In this document: piece by piece, positions 17,155 to 25,341 of the stretch | Numbering within the stretch: position 1 is the first letter of the stretch | Layout of the letters: the number at the start of each line of letters is the position of its first letter | Assembly (NCBI GenBank): GCA_022709425.1 | Contig: JAKLIW010000005.1 | Location: 178,974-242,973 of the forward strand | Origin: a bacterium | GTDB lineage: Bacteria; UBP6; UBA1177; JAKLFG01 | Direction of reading: 5' to 3' | DNA: 64,000 bases | Translations under genes and position numbers: made by a program | Notes under the pieces: generated by a model | Told to the model about the DNA's origin: nothing | Databases searched by the model: none | The model's input: only the letters and a program-made list of their open reading frames with translations

Positions 17155-17183
17155 GTTCTATCGGCGACGGGCCGATAAGTCAA
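17155..17183 (-). promoter_or_regulatory. Promoter before exbD-tonB
   Basis: TTGACT (17183-17178), 17 bp, TAGAAC (17160-17155) on the minus strand, 34 bp upstream of the exbD ATG. Confidence 0.5.
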
Positions 17184-17228
17184 GTCAAAAGTATATTCGC
17201 CCTCCATTTGCGGGGGAAGGGATGGCCT

Positions 17229-18251
17229 TCAGTAGCCGATCCCCACGAAGAGTTGGATGTTGGGGATATAACTGCCGAGCCACACCAGCGGCATCGCTAT
17301 CCCCGCCTCGAAAACGCCGCCGGAGGCCATATTGTTGCGGTAGATGAATTTCGAAGGAAGGAACTCGATCCGGAGAAGATCATTGCTCATGGTGACGCCG
17401 CCGCCGATAAGGCCGATCATGAAGCCCAGTTCGTGTTCCCGCGAGGAGGCGATCTCCCATTTGCCGCCCAGTCCGATAAGGTGACAGGAAAAATGGACTC
17501 CTTCCAGACCGGAGATGACATCCACGCCGCCGCCGCCGCTGAGGATCTCCATCTGGAAGTGTTCCCAGCGGAGCGTTCCCCAGGTGGTGCGGATGCCGAT
17601 GGTCGAGCCGATGAATCCGTTGAGTATGATGACGTAGTTCTGATAGAGCAACTTGTCTTCGGGTATATTCCCGGTGCGGAGCCGGCGGATCCGGCCGGGG
17701 TCGGGAGGGGCGGCCGGCGTTGCGGTCGCTTGTGCGCTGATCGCGGGGGCCGGGGCGGCGAACGGGTCCCGTCGCGGCGTACCGAGTTTCTGCGCGATCG
17801 CCCGCAGCGCACCGCGGATGCCGGTGATGTTCCGGGGCGTTTCAATGGTCACCGCGGTCGGCGTCCCCTCGCCGGTGGGTTGTAGTGAGGCGGTGATCGA
17901 ACAGTGCGTCTCGTCGGGACAGGAGACCGTGGCCCACAGGACCAGATCGGCATCCAGCGCTCCGCGCAGGGTCGGGAGGCAGTCGCCGGCGATACAGGCG
18001 GCGCGGTCGGCGAAACGGGCCGGGTCGGCGAGCGTGGCGAGCCGTTTCTGTTGCGCCGGACCGTCCAGCACCCGGAAAAGGAGTTCATTCGCGATGAGCT
18101 GACGCAATTCGCGGGTCAGAGCGGTCAGTTCCTCCGGGGAGGGAAAGGTCTCCGTTGCGCGCAACTCCATAACGGCGAGGCGTGGCGATTCATTGGCGAA
18201 CAGCGATAAAGCGAAACATAGTAGCATGGAGAGACAAAAAAACCGTCGCAT
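17229..18251 (-). CDS. Exported protein, lipoprotein-independent, possible TolB-N/CsgG-like N-domain
   Basis: 340 residues with a signal peptide (MRRFFCLSMLLCFALSLFA). Residues 24-165 look like the small alpha/beta domain found in CsgG/TolB-N-type proteins (PRLAVMELRATETF, LTRELRQLIANELLFRVLD, then GALDADLVLWATVSC), with a Cys pair AACIAGDC. A Pro/Ala linker (about 180-205) joins a beta-rich C-terminal half that ends with a Gly-rich aromatic strand (QLFVGIGY), as in outer-membrane barrels. It probably lies in the outer membrane or periplasm. The function is not recognised. It follows the solute-binding-protein gene and has its own promoter at 18276-18304. Confidence 0.6.
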   Translation of the reverse strand: MRRFFCLSMLLCFALSLFANESPRLAVMELRATETFPSPEELTALTRELRQLIANELLFRVLDGPAQQKRLATLADPARFADRAACIAGDCLPTLRGALDADLVLWATVSCPDETHCSITASLQPTGEGTPTAVTIETPRNITGIRGALRAIAQKLGTPRRDPFAAPAPAISAQATATPAAPPDPGRIRRLRTGNIPEDKLLYQNYVIILNGFIGSTIGIRTTWGTLRWEHFQMEILSGGGGVDVISGLEGVHFSCHLIGLGGKWEIASSREHELGFMIGLIGGGVTMSNDLLRIEFLPSKFIYRNNMASGGVFEAGIAMPLVWLGSYIPNIQLFVGIGY

Positions 18252-18275
18252 GCGTCACCCAGTGACCGTTGTTTG

Positions 18276-18304
18276 AACATAGCCTATCGTTCGTTGCTTG
18301 TCAA
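18276..18304 (-). promoter_or_regulatory. Promoter before the 340-residue exported protein
   Basis: TTGACA (18304-18299), 17 bp, TATGTT (18281-18276) on the minus strand. The -35 overlaps the stop codon of the upstream gene. Confidence 0.55.
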
Positions 18305-19599
18305 TCACGGCGTTTGAGCAGTCGTGAGAATATGAGCGCGGGGAGAAACAAGAGGAACAGGACCAGTGCCGACAGACCGATGCGGCGTTGAAGGCTGGGA
18401 GGGTGGAGTGCTTCGTCGTATTCCGTGAATGCGGCGGCGAGCGCCTCGCGCGGCGGGCGGTCGAATTCGAGCACGGCGCGCAGGGCGTTGCGGAGGGGTT
18501 CGATCAGAAGCGGCATATCGGCGCGGGCGCTCAGCGGTTCGGCTTTCTCGGCCTGCTGTCGCACGAGGTTGAAGAAGGGGTCGTCGTGCAATTCCACCTC
18601 GTCGTAGGCGAGCAAGGTGGCGATGGTCTGGCCGCTGCGTGTCGCCCGCAGATGGGCGCCCCGGGTCGAGGCCAGGAATTCTCCGAAGCGCATGGTCGCG
18701 GGGAGATCGGTATGGGGGGCGTTGATCAGATAGAGCGCTTTGACCTGAAGCGGTGTGCGCATCGGTAGGCCGGTCGCCGAAACGGTCGGAAGCGGTGATG
18801 CGCTGAAGGGTGTGGCGGCCGGCAGTGCGGCGCCGAAGGATTGGTCGGCGATCACGAACGGAACGCGTCCGTCGATGAACCAGCGGGTCGCCTGCGATAG
18901 GGTCGCATCGGGGGAAAGCAGCCGTTCGTTCACCAGTTCCGCAAGAAAGGCGAGCGCCGCCGCGTTCTCGGCGCTGTCGAGGCAGGGGTGCTCGGCGACG
19001 ATCGGGCCGCTCATGCACAGGCCGCCGCCAAAGCCGCTGAAAAAAGCGCTCAGTATCGCCACCGACCGGTTATCGAATGCGAGGCCGAAGCGTTCGGTAT
19101 CGTTCCCGACCCATGAGCGGGCGGCGGAGATAAGTTCGTCGGTCGTCGCGGGAGGGTTGGCGATCATATCGGTGCGTCGGAAGAGAAGCATCGTGGAAAC
19201 GGAGAGGGGGATGCCCCACGATCGCCCCTCGTGCCGCAGAGACTCGAGAGCAGTCGGCAGGGTGAGCCCGGCGATGTGGTCGGCGAAGTATTTCGGTAGC
19301 GGTACAATGCGGCCGGCGGCGGCCCAGGCGCCGCTTTTCTCATGGTCGAATATGAGGGCGTCGGGCAGATCGCGTCGTGCCCACGCTTCGTCAAAAAGGG
19401 TGGCGAACTGGTCGGTCGGCAACGCGATCAATCTGACTGATATTCCCGATCTCTGAGATGAGAACAGCGCCGCGATCTCGTGCAACGCCTTTTCTTCCAC
19501 GCCGTGATAAGGGTGCCAAACGGTCAACTCGCGTGTTTGGGGGAAGGCGGACGCCTCGCACAGCCAGATAACCATGACGATGAGGAGCGGAATTCTCAT
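18301..19599 (-). CDS. ABC-type sugar solute-binding protein with C-terminal membrane anchor
   Basis: 432 residues. A signal peptide (MRIPLLIVMVIWLCEASAFPQ) is followed by a family 1 extracellular solute-binding fold: ELTVWHPYHGVEEKAL, then the interdomain block GRIVPLPKYFAD and GIPLSVSTMLLFRRTDM. The C-terminus adds a hydrophobic helix and basic tail (SALVLFLLFLPALIFSRLLKRRD), unusual for soluble binding proteins and suggesting an inner-membrane tether. No permease or ATPase gene is adjacent. An upstream ATG at 19644 was rejected because the promoter at 19635-19663 lies across it. The ligand is unknown; related proteins bind maltose-like sugars or glycerol phosphate. Confidence 0.78.
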   Translation of the reverse strand: MRIPLLIVMVIWLCEASAFPQTRELTVWHPYHGVEEKALHEIAALFSSQRSGISVRLIALPTDQFATLFDEAWARRDLPDALIFDHEKSGAWAAAGRIVPLPKYFADHIAGLTLPTALESLRHEGRSWGIPLSVSTMLLFRRTDMIANPPATTDELISAARSWVGNDTERFGLAFDNRSVAILSAFFSGFGGGLCMSGPIVAEHPCLDSAENAAALAFLAELVNERLLSPDATLSQATRWFIDGRVPFVIADQSFGAALPAATPFSASPLPTVSATGLPMRTPLQVKALYLINAPHTDLPATMRFGEFLASTRGAHLRATRSGQTIATLLAYDEVELHDDPFFNLVRQQAEKAEPLSARADMPLLIEPLRNALRAVLEFDRPPREALAAAFTEYDEALHPPSLQRRIGLSALVLFLLFLPALIFSRLLKRRD

Positions 19600-19634
19600 G
19601 TCGATAGCCCAGTTCCGGTATGTCGGTTGCCGCG

Positions 19635-19663
19635 ATACTATCAATTCGGCGCGGACAAGTCAA
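19635..19663 (-). promoter_or_regulatory. Promoter before the solute-binding protein
   Basis: TTGACT (19663-19658), 17 bp, TAGTAT (19640-19635) on the minus strand. It supports the start at 19599. Confidence 0.55.
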
Positions 19664-19679
19664 CGGAAATGAAGTGATA

Positions 19680-21023
19680 TCACTCTTCGCTGTCGAGGCG
19701 GTCGGGGGTCCAGAGATACTTGCGCGTTTCGGCGACGATGACGCCGTTGAGCAGGATGAGGGCGATGAGGTTGGGGAGCGCCATGAGGCCGTTGGCGATG
19801 TCGGCGAAGGTCCACACCGCGCCCAGTGAGAGGGTCGAGCCGACCATCACCATAGCCACCCAGAGCCAGCGGTAGGGACGGATGCTCGCGCGGCCGAAGA
19901 GATATTCGACCGCCTTCTCGCCGTAGTAGGACCAGCCGAGTATCGTCGAGAAGACGAAGGTGAGCAGTCCGAAGGTGAGGAGCGTCGGGCCGAACGCGCC
20001 GAGTTGAGAGAAGGCGGCGTGGGTGAGCGCCGAACCGTTGAGCCCTTCGGTCCAGCGGCCCGAATTGACGAGCACGAGTCCCGTCATCAGGCAGACCACC
20101 ACGGTATCCCAGAAGGTGCCGGTCGAGGAGACGAGCGCCTGCCGTACCGGGTTCTTGGTCTGCGCCGCCGCCGCGACGATGGGGGCGCTACCTAAGCCCG
20201 CCTCGTTGGAAAAAAGACCGCGCGCGATGCCGTAGCGGACCGTCTCTTTGAGCGCTGCGCCGACAAAGCCGCCGAGCGCCGCGTGGCCGCCGAAGGCCGA
20301 AGTGGCGATGAGCCACAGCGAATCGGGTATCGTCCGCCAGCCGATGATAAGGAGTATCACACAACCAATAACGTAGACGACCACCATCAGCGGCACCAGT
20401 TTCTCGCAGACCTTCGCGATGGAGCGGACCCCGCCGAGGATGACCAGCGCCGTGAAGCCGGTGAGGATGATCCCCGTCGCCCAACCGGGGAGGCCAAAGG
20501 TTTTTCCCATGAGCCCCGCAATGGAGTTTGCCTGCACCATGTTGCCGATCCCGAAGGCGGCCACAGCGGTGAATCCGGCGAAGAGGACCGCGAGCCATTT
20601 CGACTTGAGCCCGTCCTCCAGTGCATACATCGGGCCGCCCGAGACGGTGCCGTCGGGGGAAAGGCGGCGGTACTTCACCGACAGGACCGCCTCGCCGTAT
20701 TTGGTGGCGATGCCGAACACGCCGGTCAGCCACATCCAGAGCACCGCGCCGGGGCCGCCCACCGCGATGGCGGTCGCGACGCCGACGATATTGCCGGTGC
20801 CGATGGTGGCGGCAAGCGCAGTGGTGAGCGCGCCGAAATGGCTGATCTCGCCGGTCCCTTCGCTTTTCCGGCTGAAGGAGAGTTTTATCGCGGTGCCGAT
20901 GTAACGCTGGATGAAACGGAGCCGTACGGTGAGGAAGAGGTGCGTGCCGAACAGCAGTATGATGAGCGGCCAGCCCCAGATGAATCCGCTGATGTCGTTG
21001 AGGATCGCTTCGAACGCCGCCAT
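19680..21023 (-). CDS. Sodium:alanine (AGCS-family) amino-acid symporter
   Basis: 447 residues, about 11 membrane helices, the usual AGCS size. These carriers import alanine or glycine with Na+ (or H+). Family motifs are the N-terminal TALAATIGTGNIVGVATAIAVGGPGA, then MWLTGVFGIATKYGEAVL, GGPMYALEDGL, GNMVQANSIA and RGLFSNEAGLGSAPI. It starts 9 bp after the stop of the receiver/PEP-binding gene, so the order hisS, PEP-binding gene, symporter is probably one transcript. Substrate preference cannot be judged. Confidence 0.94.
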   Translation of the reverse strand: MAAFEAILNDISGFIWGWPLIILLFGTHLFLTVRLRFIQRYIGTAIKLSFSRKSEGTGEISHFGALTTALAATIGTGNIVGVATAIAVGGPGAVLWMWLTGVFGIATKYGEAVLSVKYRRLSPDGTVSGGPMYALEDGLKSKWLAVLFAGFTAVAAFGIGNMVQANSIAGLMGKTFGLPGWATGIILTGFTALVILGGVRSIAKVCEKLVPLMVVVYVIGCVILLIIGWRTIPDSLWLIATSAFGGHAALGGFVGAALKETVRYGIARGLFSNEAGLGSAPIVAAAAQTKNPVRQALVSSTGTFWDTVVVCLMTGLVLVNSGRWTEGLNGSALTHAAFSQLGAFGPTLLTFGLLTFVFSTILGWSYYGEKAVEYLFGRASIRPYRWLWVAMVMVGSTLSLGAVWTFADIANGLMALPNLIALILLNGVIVAETRKYLWTPDRLDSEE

Positions 21024-21032
21024 GGAGCCTCC

Positions 21033-24002
21033 CTAGTCGCGCGGTTTGCGGATGACCGATATTCCCTTGCGGCCGTCCATCAGTATCTCGAACGGCTTGT
21101 CGCTGCGGATATGGCGCAGATGCGGGGTGGTCCGGTGCGGCGTCAGCGACCGCAGCCAGTCCCAGTCGATGAAATGTTCCTTGTTGCGCCAGTCGATGGT
21201 GAAGTAGCCGATGTTCATCGAGGTGATGTTGTGGAAGAAGTGCGAACCGAGCGAGGAATCGACCTGAAAATTCTCGAGTCCCGCCTCGACCATGGCGCGG
21301 GCCTGCGATATCTGGTTGAATTGCACCGGTATGCCGAGCCAGCGGTCGCGCGTCCCCCAGCGGCCGAACCCGATGAGGATGCACTTGCGTCCCTCGGCCT
21401 TGAGCGCGGCGTTGAGTTCTTCCAGTTCGGCCGCCATCTCGACTGTCTCGCCGCTGTTGAAACGGTCGGGATCGACGAATATCAGGTCATACACCGTGTC
21501 GTCGCGGCCGTTGCCCATCGCGCGGTCGGTGTGGAGTGCGAGGCTGTCGCGCGCCAATTCCTCGGGCCGTATGGAGACATCCTCGAACTTCTGGATGAGC
21601 GGTTTGAGCTGCAGCAGGTAGAAGGTCGGCTTGCCGGTGCGGTCGGTGTCGAGGTCGATCGCGTACTCGATCTCGACCGGATTGCCCAGCGACTTCTCGC
21701 CCACTTCAAGGAGTATCTCGAGCGTCCGGGCGAGCGGCAGGTGGTCGTATTTGAGGATGTTGGCGAAATTGAGGATGCGCGGCCCGCGCGCCGACAGCCC
21801 CGGCTGGATCCGGTGATTCTCGAGGTCGTAGACAGAGGCGAGATGGTGCAGGACGCCGTGTTTCTCGGCCTCGCCGATGTCGAGCCGCGCGTAGCACGAT
21901 TCCTCGCCCGAACGGAGATCGGGTTCGGTCCGTTCGAGATCGAGTGCGTAGAAGAAGCGCTGAGACATCTGCGCCTGATAGTCGGGGGAGACCAGATCGC
22001 GTTTGGGATAGCGCGGCGAGAAGCGGAACGCCTGCTCCCCCTCGACCACATAACTGCCCAGCCCCAGCGCGGCGGTCGCGAGCCCGTCCTCGGGCTTGAG
22101 GTCGGCCACCGGATAGTAGTTGAACGACTGCGCCGTGCCGCTGATGTGCGGGTAATGATACTGTCCGCGGCGTCGGCCGATCACCTCCTGTATGATGATC
22201 GCCATCCGCTCTTCCTCTATCTTGTAGTTGACCGCGTCGAAATAGGCGCGTGACTTGGGCGAGAAGATGGATGCGTAGACCAGTTTTATCGCCTCCATGA
22301 GTTGCTTGAAGCGGACATTGATGTCGGGATGGTCGTTCGGGATGAGGTAGGTGCTGTAGATGCCGGCGAACGGCTGGAGCAGCATATCCTCGAACAGCCC
22401 CGACGAGCGCACCGCGAGCGGACAGGTGACCAGCGTCAGGAATTTCTTGAGTTTCTTGCGCAGGTCGAGAGAGAGGGCGGTGTTCAGGAACAGGTCCTTG
22501 ACCCGTTCGTGGTCCTCTTCGCGGTAGATGGCGTCGCGGAGGTTGTGCGAATCGATCATATTGTCGTATTCGTCGATGCCGATGACGGCGGTGGTCGGGA
22601 TGCGGACGTGCATCTCGGGGATGTGGCGCGAGAAATCGATGTTCTCGACGAGATTGTTGATGAAAGCGATGCCGCGTCCCTTGCCGCCGAGCGAGCCGTT
22701 GGCGAACCGGACGATGTAGGAGGAGGAGCCGAAGACCGATTCGTCGAAATTGATGACGCGCCCCTTCACCTTCTTGTTGCGGACGTTCTCGAATATCGAG
22801 ACGATGAATTTCCGCAGTTCCTCGGGACCGGTGAAGTCGCCGACATGGGCCGAGCGGAGTATCCGCGAGAAGATCAGTTCGCCGCGCGCGGTCAGCCACG
22901 CGCTGAAGTGGTTGCGCGAGGCGTGGTAGATGAGCGATTCCTGCGGGATGGTGCGGATGTTCGCCTCGAACTCCTCCATGTTGGTCGCGCGGCCGATCTC
23001 GCGCCCTTCGAGGTCGCGGAAGACAAAGCCGCCGAACCCGAGCCGGTCCATGAGGAAGTTGCGGATGTCGAACGACAGGCTTTCGGAGTTCTTGTTGATG
23101 AAACCGGCGCCGAGAAGGTGGGCCTTCGGTTCGTTGTGCGCCTCGGAACTCTGCATGAGCACCGGGAGGTCGGGCAGTTCCTCCTTTATCGAGCGGACGA
23201 AGGTGAGCCCCGCCTGCGGGTCGATCTTCCCGGCGCGCGGGAAGCGGACATCCGATATCACCGCGAGCAGATGTTTGCGGTACTTGCGGTAGAGTTCGAG
23301 CGCCTCCTCGTAGGTGGTTGCGAGCAGTACCTTGGGGCGCGCCCGCATCCGGAGCAGTTTGTTCATCTCATCGAGGTTCTCGTCGGCGATGAGCCGCTGG
23401 GTCTGCCGCATGATCTCGGCGTAGAGGAAGGGCAGGTAGCGCGAATAGAACCGGATACTGTCCTCGATCAGGAGCACCACCTGCACCATGCCCAGACCGG
23501 TGTCGTTGTCGACATTCGCGCGGTCTTCGATGTATTTGGTGATGGCGAGAAATATCTTGGAGTAGCCGTTCCAAACAAAGACGCGGTCGATGTGGCGCAT
23601 CTCGGGCGAATCGACCGGGCAAAGGTGAAGATTGGCCGAGTTGTTGAACAGCAGTATCACCGGCAGTTCGCGCCGTTTCTTGATCTCCTTGGCGAGCGCG
23701 AGCGGGGCGCGGACATCGAGGCCGACCATCAGTATCACCACATCGAACGGCCGCTGGTCGAGTTTCTTGAGGGCGTCCTCGGGGCTGTAGGCGCTGGTGA
23801 TGCGCGGCGCCGCGGAAAGGTTCAACTGGTAGTATTCGCCGAATATCTGTTCCGACAACTGGCCGTCACGCTCGAGGATGAAAGCGTCGTAGAGCGTCGC
23901 GACCAGGAGCACCTCCTGTATCTTGACCGGCATCAGGTCGTGGAAAATATCCTTGTCGGACCGGTACTTGTCGAAGATATCGGTGAGTTCCTTGACGATC
24001 AT
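21033..24002 (-). CDS. Receiver-like/PEP-pyruvate-binding (PPDK_N) fusion protein
   Basis: 989 residues. Two receiver-like domains come first: residues about 28-160, without a clear phosphoacceptor, and about 172-315, with acidic E180/D181, acceptor-like D251 (AVISDVRFPR), S/T-like QSSE and Lys304. The rest (about 430-900) is the ATP-grasp part of PEP synthase/PPDK: GSLGGKGRGIAFINN, PLAVRSSGLFEDM, GLGSYVVEGEQAFRFSP and IEYAIDLD. The phosphohistidine swivel and the PEP/pyruvate barrel are missing, so it cannot be a complete PEP synthase. Related long proteins are known as PEP/pyruvate-binding domain proteins of unknown role. A phospho-signal controlled kinase is an inference. Start overlaps the hisS stop by 4 bp. 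Confidence 0.85.
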   Translation of the reverse strand: MIVKELTDIFDKYRSDKDIFHDLMPVKIQEVLLVATLYDAFILERDGQLSEQIFGEYYQLNLSAAPRITSAYSPEDALKKLDQRPFDVVILMVGLDVRAPLALAKEIKKRRELPVILLFNNSANLHLCPVDSPEMRHIDRVFVWNGYSKIFLAITKYIEDRANVDNDTGLGMVQVVLLIEDSIRFYSRYLPFLYAEIMRQTQRLIADENLDEMNKLLRMRARPKVLLATTYEEALELYRKYRKHLLAVISDVRFPRAGKIDPQAGLTFVRSIKEELPDLPVLMQSSEAHNEPKAHLLGAGFINKNSESLSFDIRNFLMDRLGFGGFVFRDLEGREIGRATNMEEFEANIRTIPQESLIYHASRNHFSAWLTARGELIFSRILRSAHVGDFTGPEELRKFIVSIFENVRNKKVKGRVINFDESVFGSSSYIVRFANGSLGGKGRGIAFINNLVENIDFSRHIPEMHVRIPTTAVIGIDEYDNMIDSHNLRDAIYREEDHERVKDLFLNTALSLDLRKKLKKFLTLVTCPLAVRSSGLFEDMLLQPFAGIYSTYLIPNDHPDINVRFKQLMEAIKLVYASIFSPKSRAYFDAVNYKIEEERMAIIIQEVIGRRRGQYHYPHISGTAQSFNYYPVADLKPEDGLATAALGLGSYVVEGEQAFRFSPRYPKRDLVSPDYQAQMSQRFFYALDLERTEPDLRSGEESCYARLDIGEAEKHGVLHHLASVYDLENHRIQPGLSARGPRILNFANILKYDHLPLARTLEILLEVGEKSLGNPVEIEYAIDLDTDRTGKPTFYLLQLKPLIQKFEDVSIRPEELARDSLALHTDRAMGNGRDDTVYDLIFVDPDRFNSGETVEMAAELEELNAALKAEGRKCILIGFGRWGTRDRWLGIPVQFNQISQARAMVEAGLENFQVDSSLGSHFFHNITSMNIGYFTIDWRNKEHFIDWDWLRSLTPHRTTPHLRHIRSDKPFEILMDGRKGISVIRKPRD

Positions 24003-25267
24003 TTCGCGATCTCTTTATCCATCAGCATCGAGACGATGGTCATCGTTTCGTGCTGGCCGAAGAGTTTCTGGTCGCCGGTCGCGAGGTCCTTGTAGAGCAC
24101 CTGAGCGTTCTTCACCTCGTCCTCGCCGAAGATGAAGATATGGCGCGCGCCGAGCTTGTTGGCCTTCTGCAGGGCGTTCTTGAATTTGCGCGGCGTGTAT
24201 TCGGCCATGTAGCGGACCGGATGGTGCGACAGATGTTTGGTGAGATGGAGGAGCGCCGGGATGCCGCCGTCGTAGAGCGCGAAGCCCATCGCGAGCGGTT
24301 GCGCCCCGTAGAAGTCCTCCGGCACGACCGAGAGGAGCCGTTCAAGGCCGATGGCAAAACCGGTGGCGGGCGTCGCGTCGCCGCCCGTTTCGGCGACGAG
24401 ATTGTCGTAGCGGCCGCCCCCCGCGATGGCGTTCTGCGTCCCGCCGGTGTCGGCCGTTATCTCGAAGGCGGTCTTGACGTAGTAGTCGAGCCCGCGGACG
24501 ATGAACGGATCGACGACGAAGGGGACATGGAATATCTCGAGCGCCTTTTTCAGCCGGTCGAAATCCGACGCGCACTGCGGGCAGAGGTGGTCGGTGATGA
24601 CCGGGATGTCGTTCCAGCGTTCGCGCGGTGCATCGGCTTTACAATCGATGAGGCGCAGCGGGTTGATATCGATGCGGCGGCGGCAGTCGCCGCAGAGTTC
24701 CTCCGCCTTCGGACGGAAGTAATTGACGAGCGTTTCGCGGTAGGCGGGGCGGCAGGCGGGACAGCCGATGGAGTTGACGCGGATCTCCCCCTTCACCTTG
24801 AAATGGTCGAGTATCATCGAGGCGGCGTAGATCAGTTCGGCGTCCATCTCGGGGGTCGGATCGCCGAATATCTCGAGCCCGAACTGGTGGAACTGGCGGT
24901 AGCGTCCTTTCTGCGGTTTCTCGTAACGGAAGTTGGGGCCGATGTAGAAGAGTTTATGCGGGCCCGGCTTTTCGATGCCGACGCTGTGTTCGATGAAGGC
25001 GCGCACCACCCCGGCGGTCCCTTCGGGCTTGAGCGCCAGTTTGTTGCCGTTCTTATCCTCGAAGACGTACATCTCCTTCTGGACGACGTCCGAGGTCTCG
25101 CCGAGCCCGCGTTGGAACAGCTCCAGCGATTCGACCACCGGCGTGCGTATCTCCTGATAGTTCAGGCGCGCGGCAAGAAGGCGCAGGTCCTCCTCCATCC
25201 GGCTCCAGCGGAGCGATGCGGGCGGCAGGACATCGTTCATTCCCTTGACGGCGGTGTAGAGCGGCAT
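23999..25267 (-). CDS. hisS: Histidyl-tRNA synthetase
   Basis: 422 residues, normal for bacterial HisRS, which charges tRNA-His in the cytoplasm. Class II motifs are visible: KGMNDVLPP at the start, EGTAGVVRAFIEH, the motif 2 loop GPNFRYEKPQKGRYRQFHQFGLEIFG, the histidine-specific IVRGLDYYVKTAFE and motif 3 GFAIGLERLL. A Cys-x2-Cys pair (CPAC, CGDC, CPQC) in the insertion may bind zinc. The start at 25267 was chosen because the ATG four codons upstream is itself part of a GGAGGA ribosome site. It heads an operon with the PEP-binding fusion and the AGCS symporter. Confidence 0.96.
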   Translation of the reverse strand: MPLYTAVKGMNDVLPPASLRWSRMEEDLRLLAARLNYQEIRTPVVESLELFQRGLGETSDVVQKEMYVFEDKNGNKLALKPEGTAGVVRAFIEHSVGIEKPGPHKLFYIGPNFRYEKPQKGRYRQFHQFGLEIFGDPTPEMDAELIYAASMILDHFKVKGEIRVNSIGCPACRPAYRETLVNYFRPKAEELCGDCRRRIDINPLRLIDCKADAPRERWNDIPVITDHLCPQCASDFDRLKKALEIFHVPFVVDPFIVRGLDYYVKTAFEITADTGGTQNAIAGGGRYDNLVAETGGDATPATGFAIGLERLLSVVPEDFYGAQPLAMGFALYDGGIPALLHLTKHLSHHPVRYMAEYTPRKFKNALQKANKLGARHIFIFGEDEVKNAQVLYKDLATGDQKLFGQHETMTIVSMLMDKEIAK

Positions 25268-25298
25268 CGGTTCCTCCATAGAGATAGGGACGGAGCCG

Positions 25299-25327
25299 AA
25301 TCTAGCATGGAAAAAAGAAAGTTACAA
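25299..25327 (-). promoter_or_regulatory. Promoter before hisS
   Basis: TTGTAA (25327-25322), 17 bp, TAGATT (25304-25299) on the minus strand, 32 bp upstream of the hisS ATG. Confidence 0.5.
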
Positions 25328-25341
25328 GAAATCGGGAGGCG

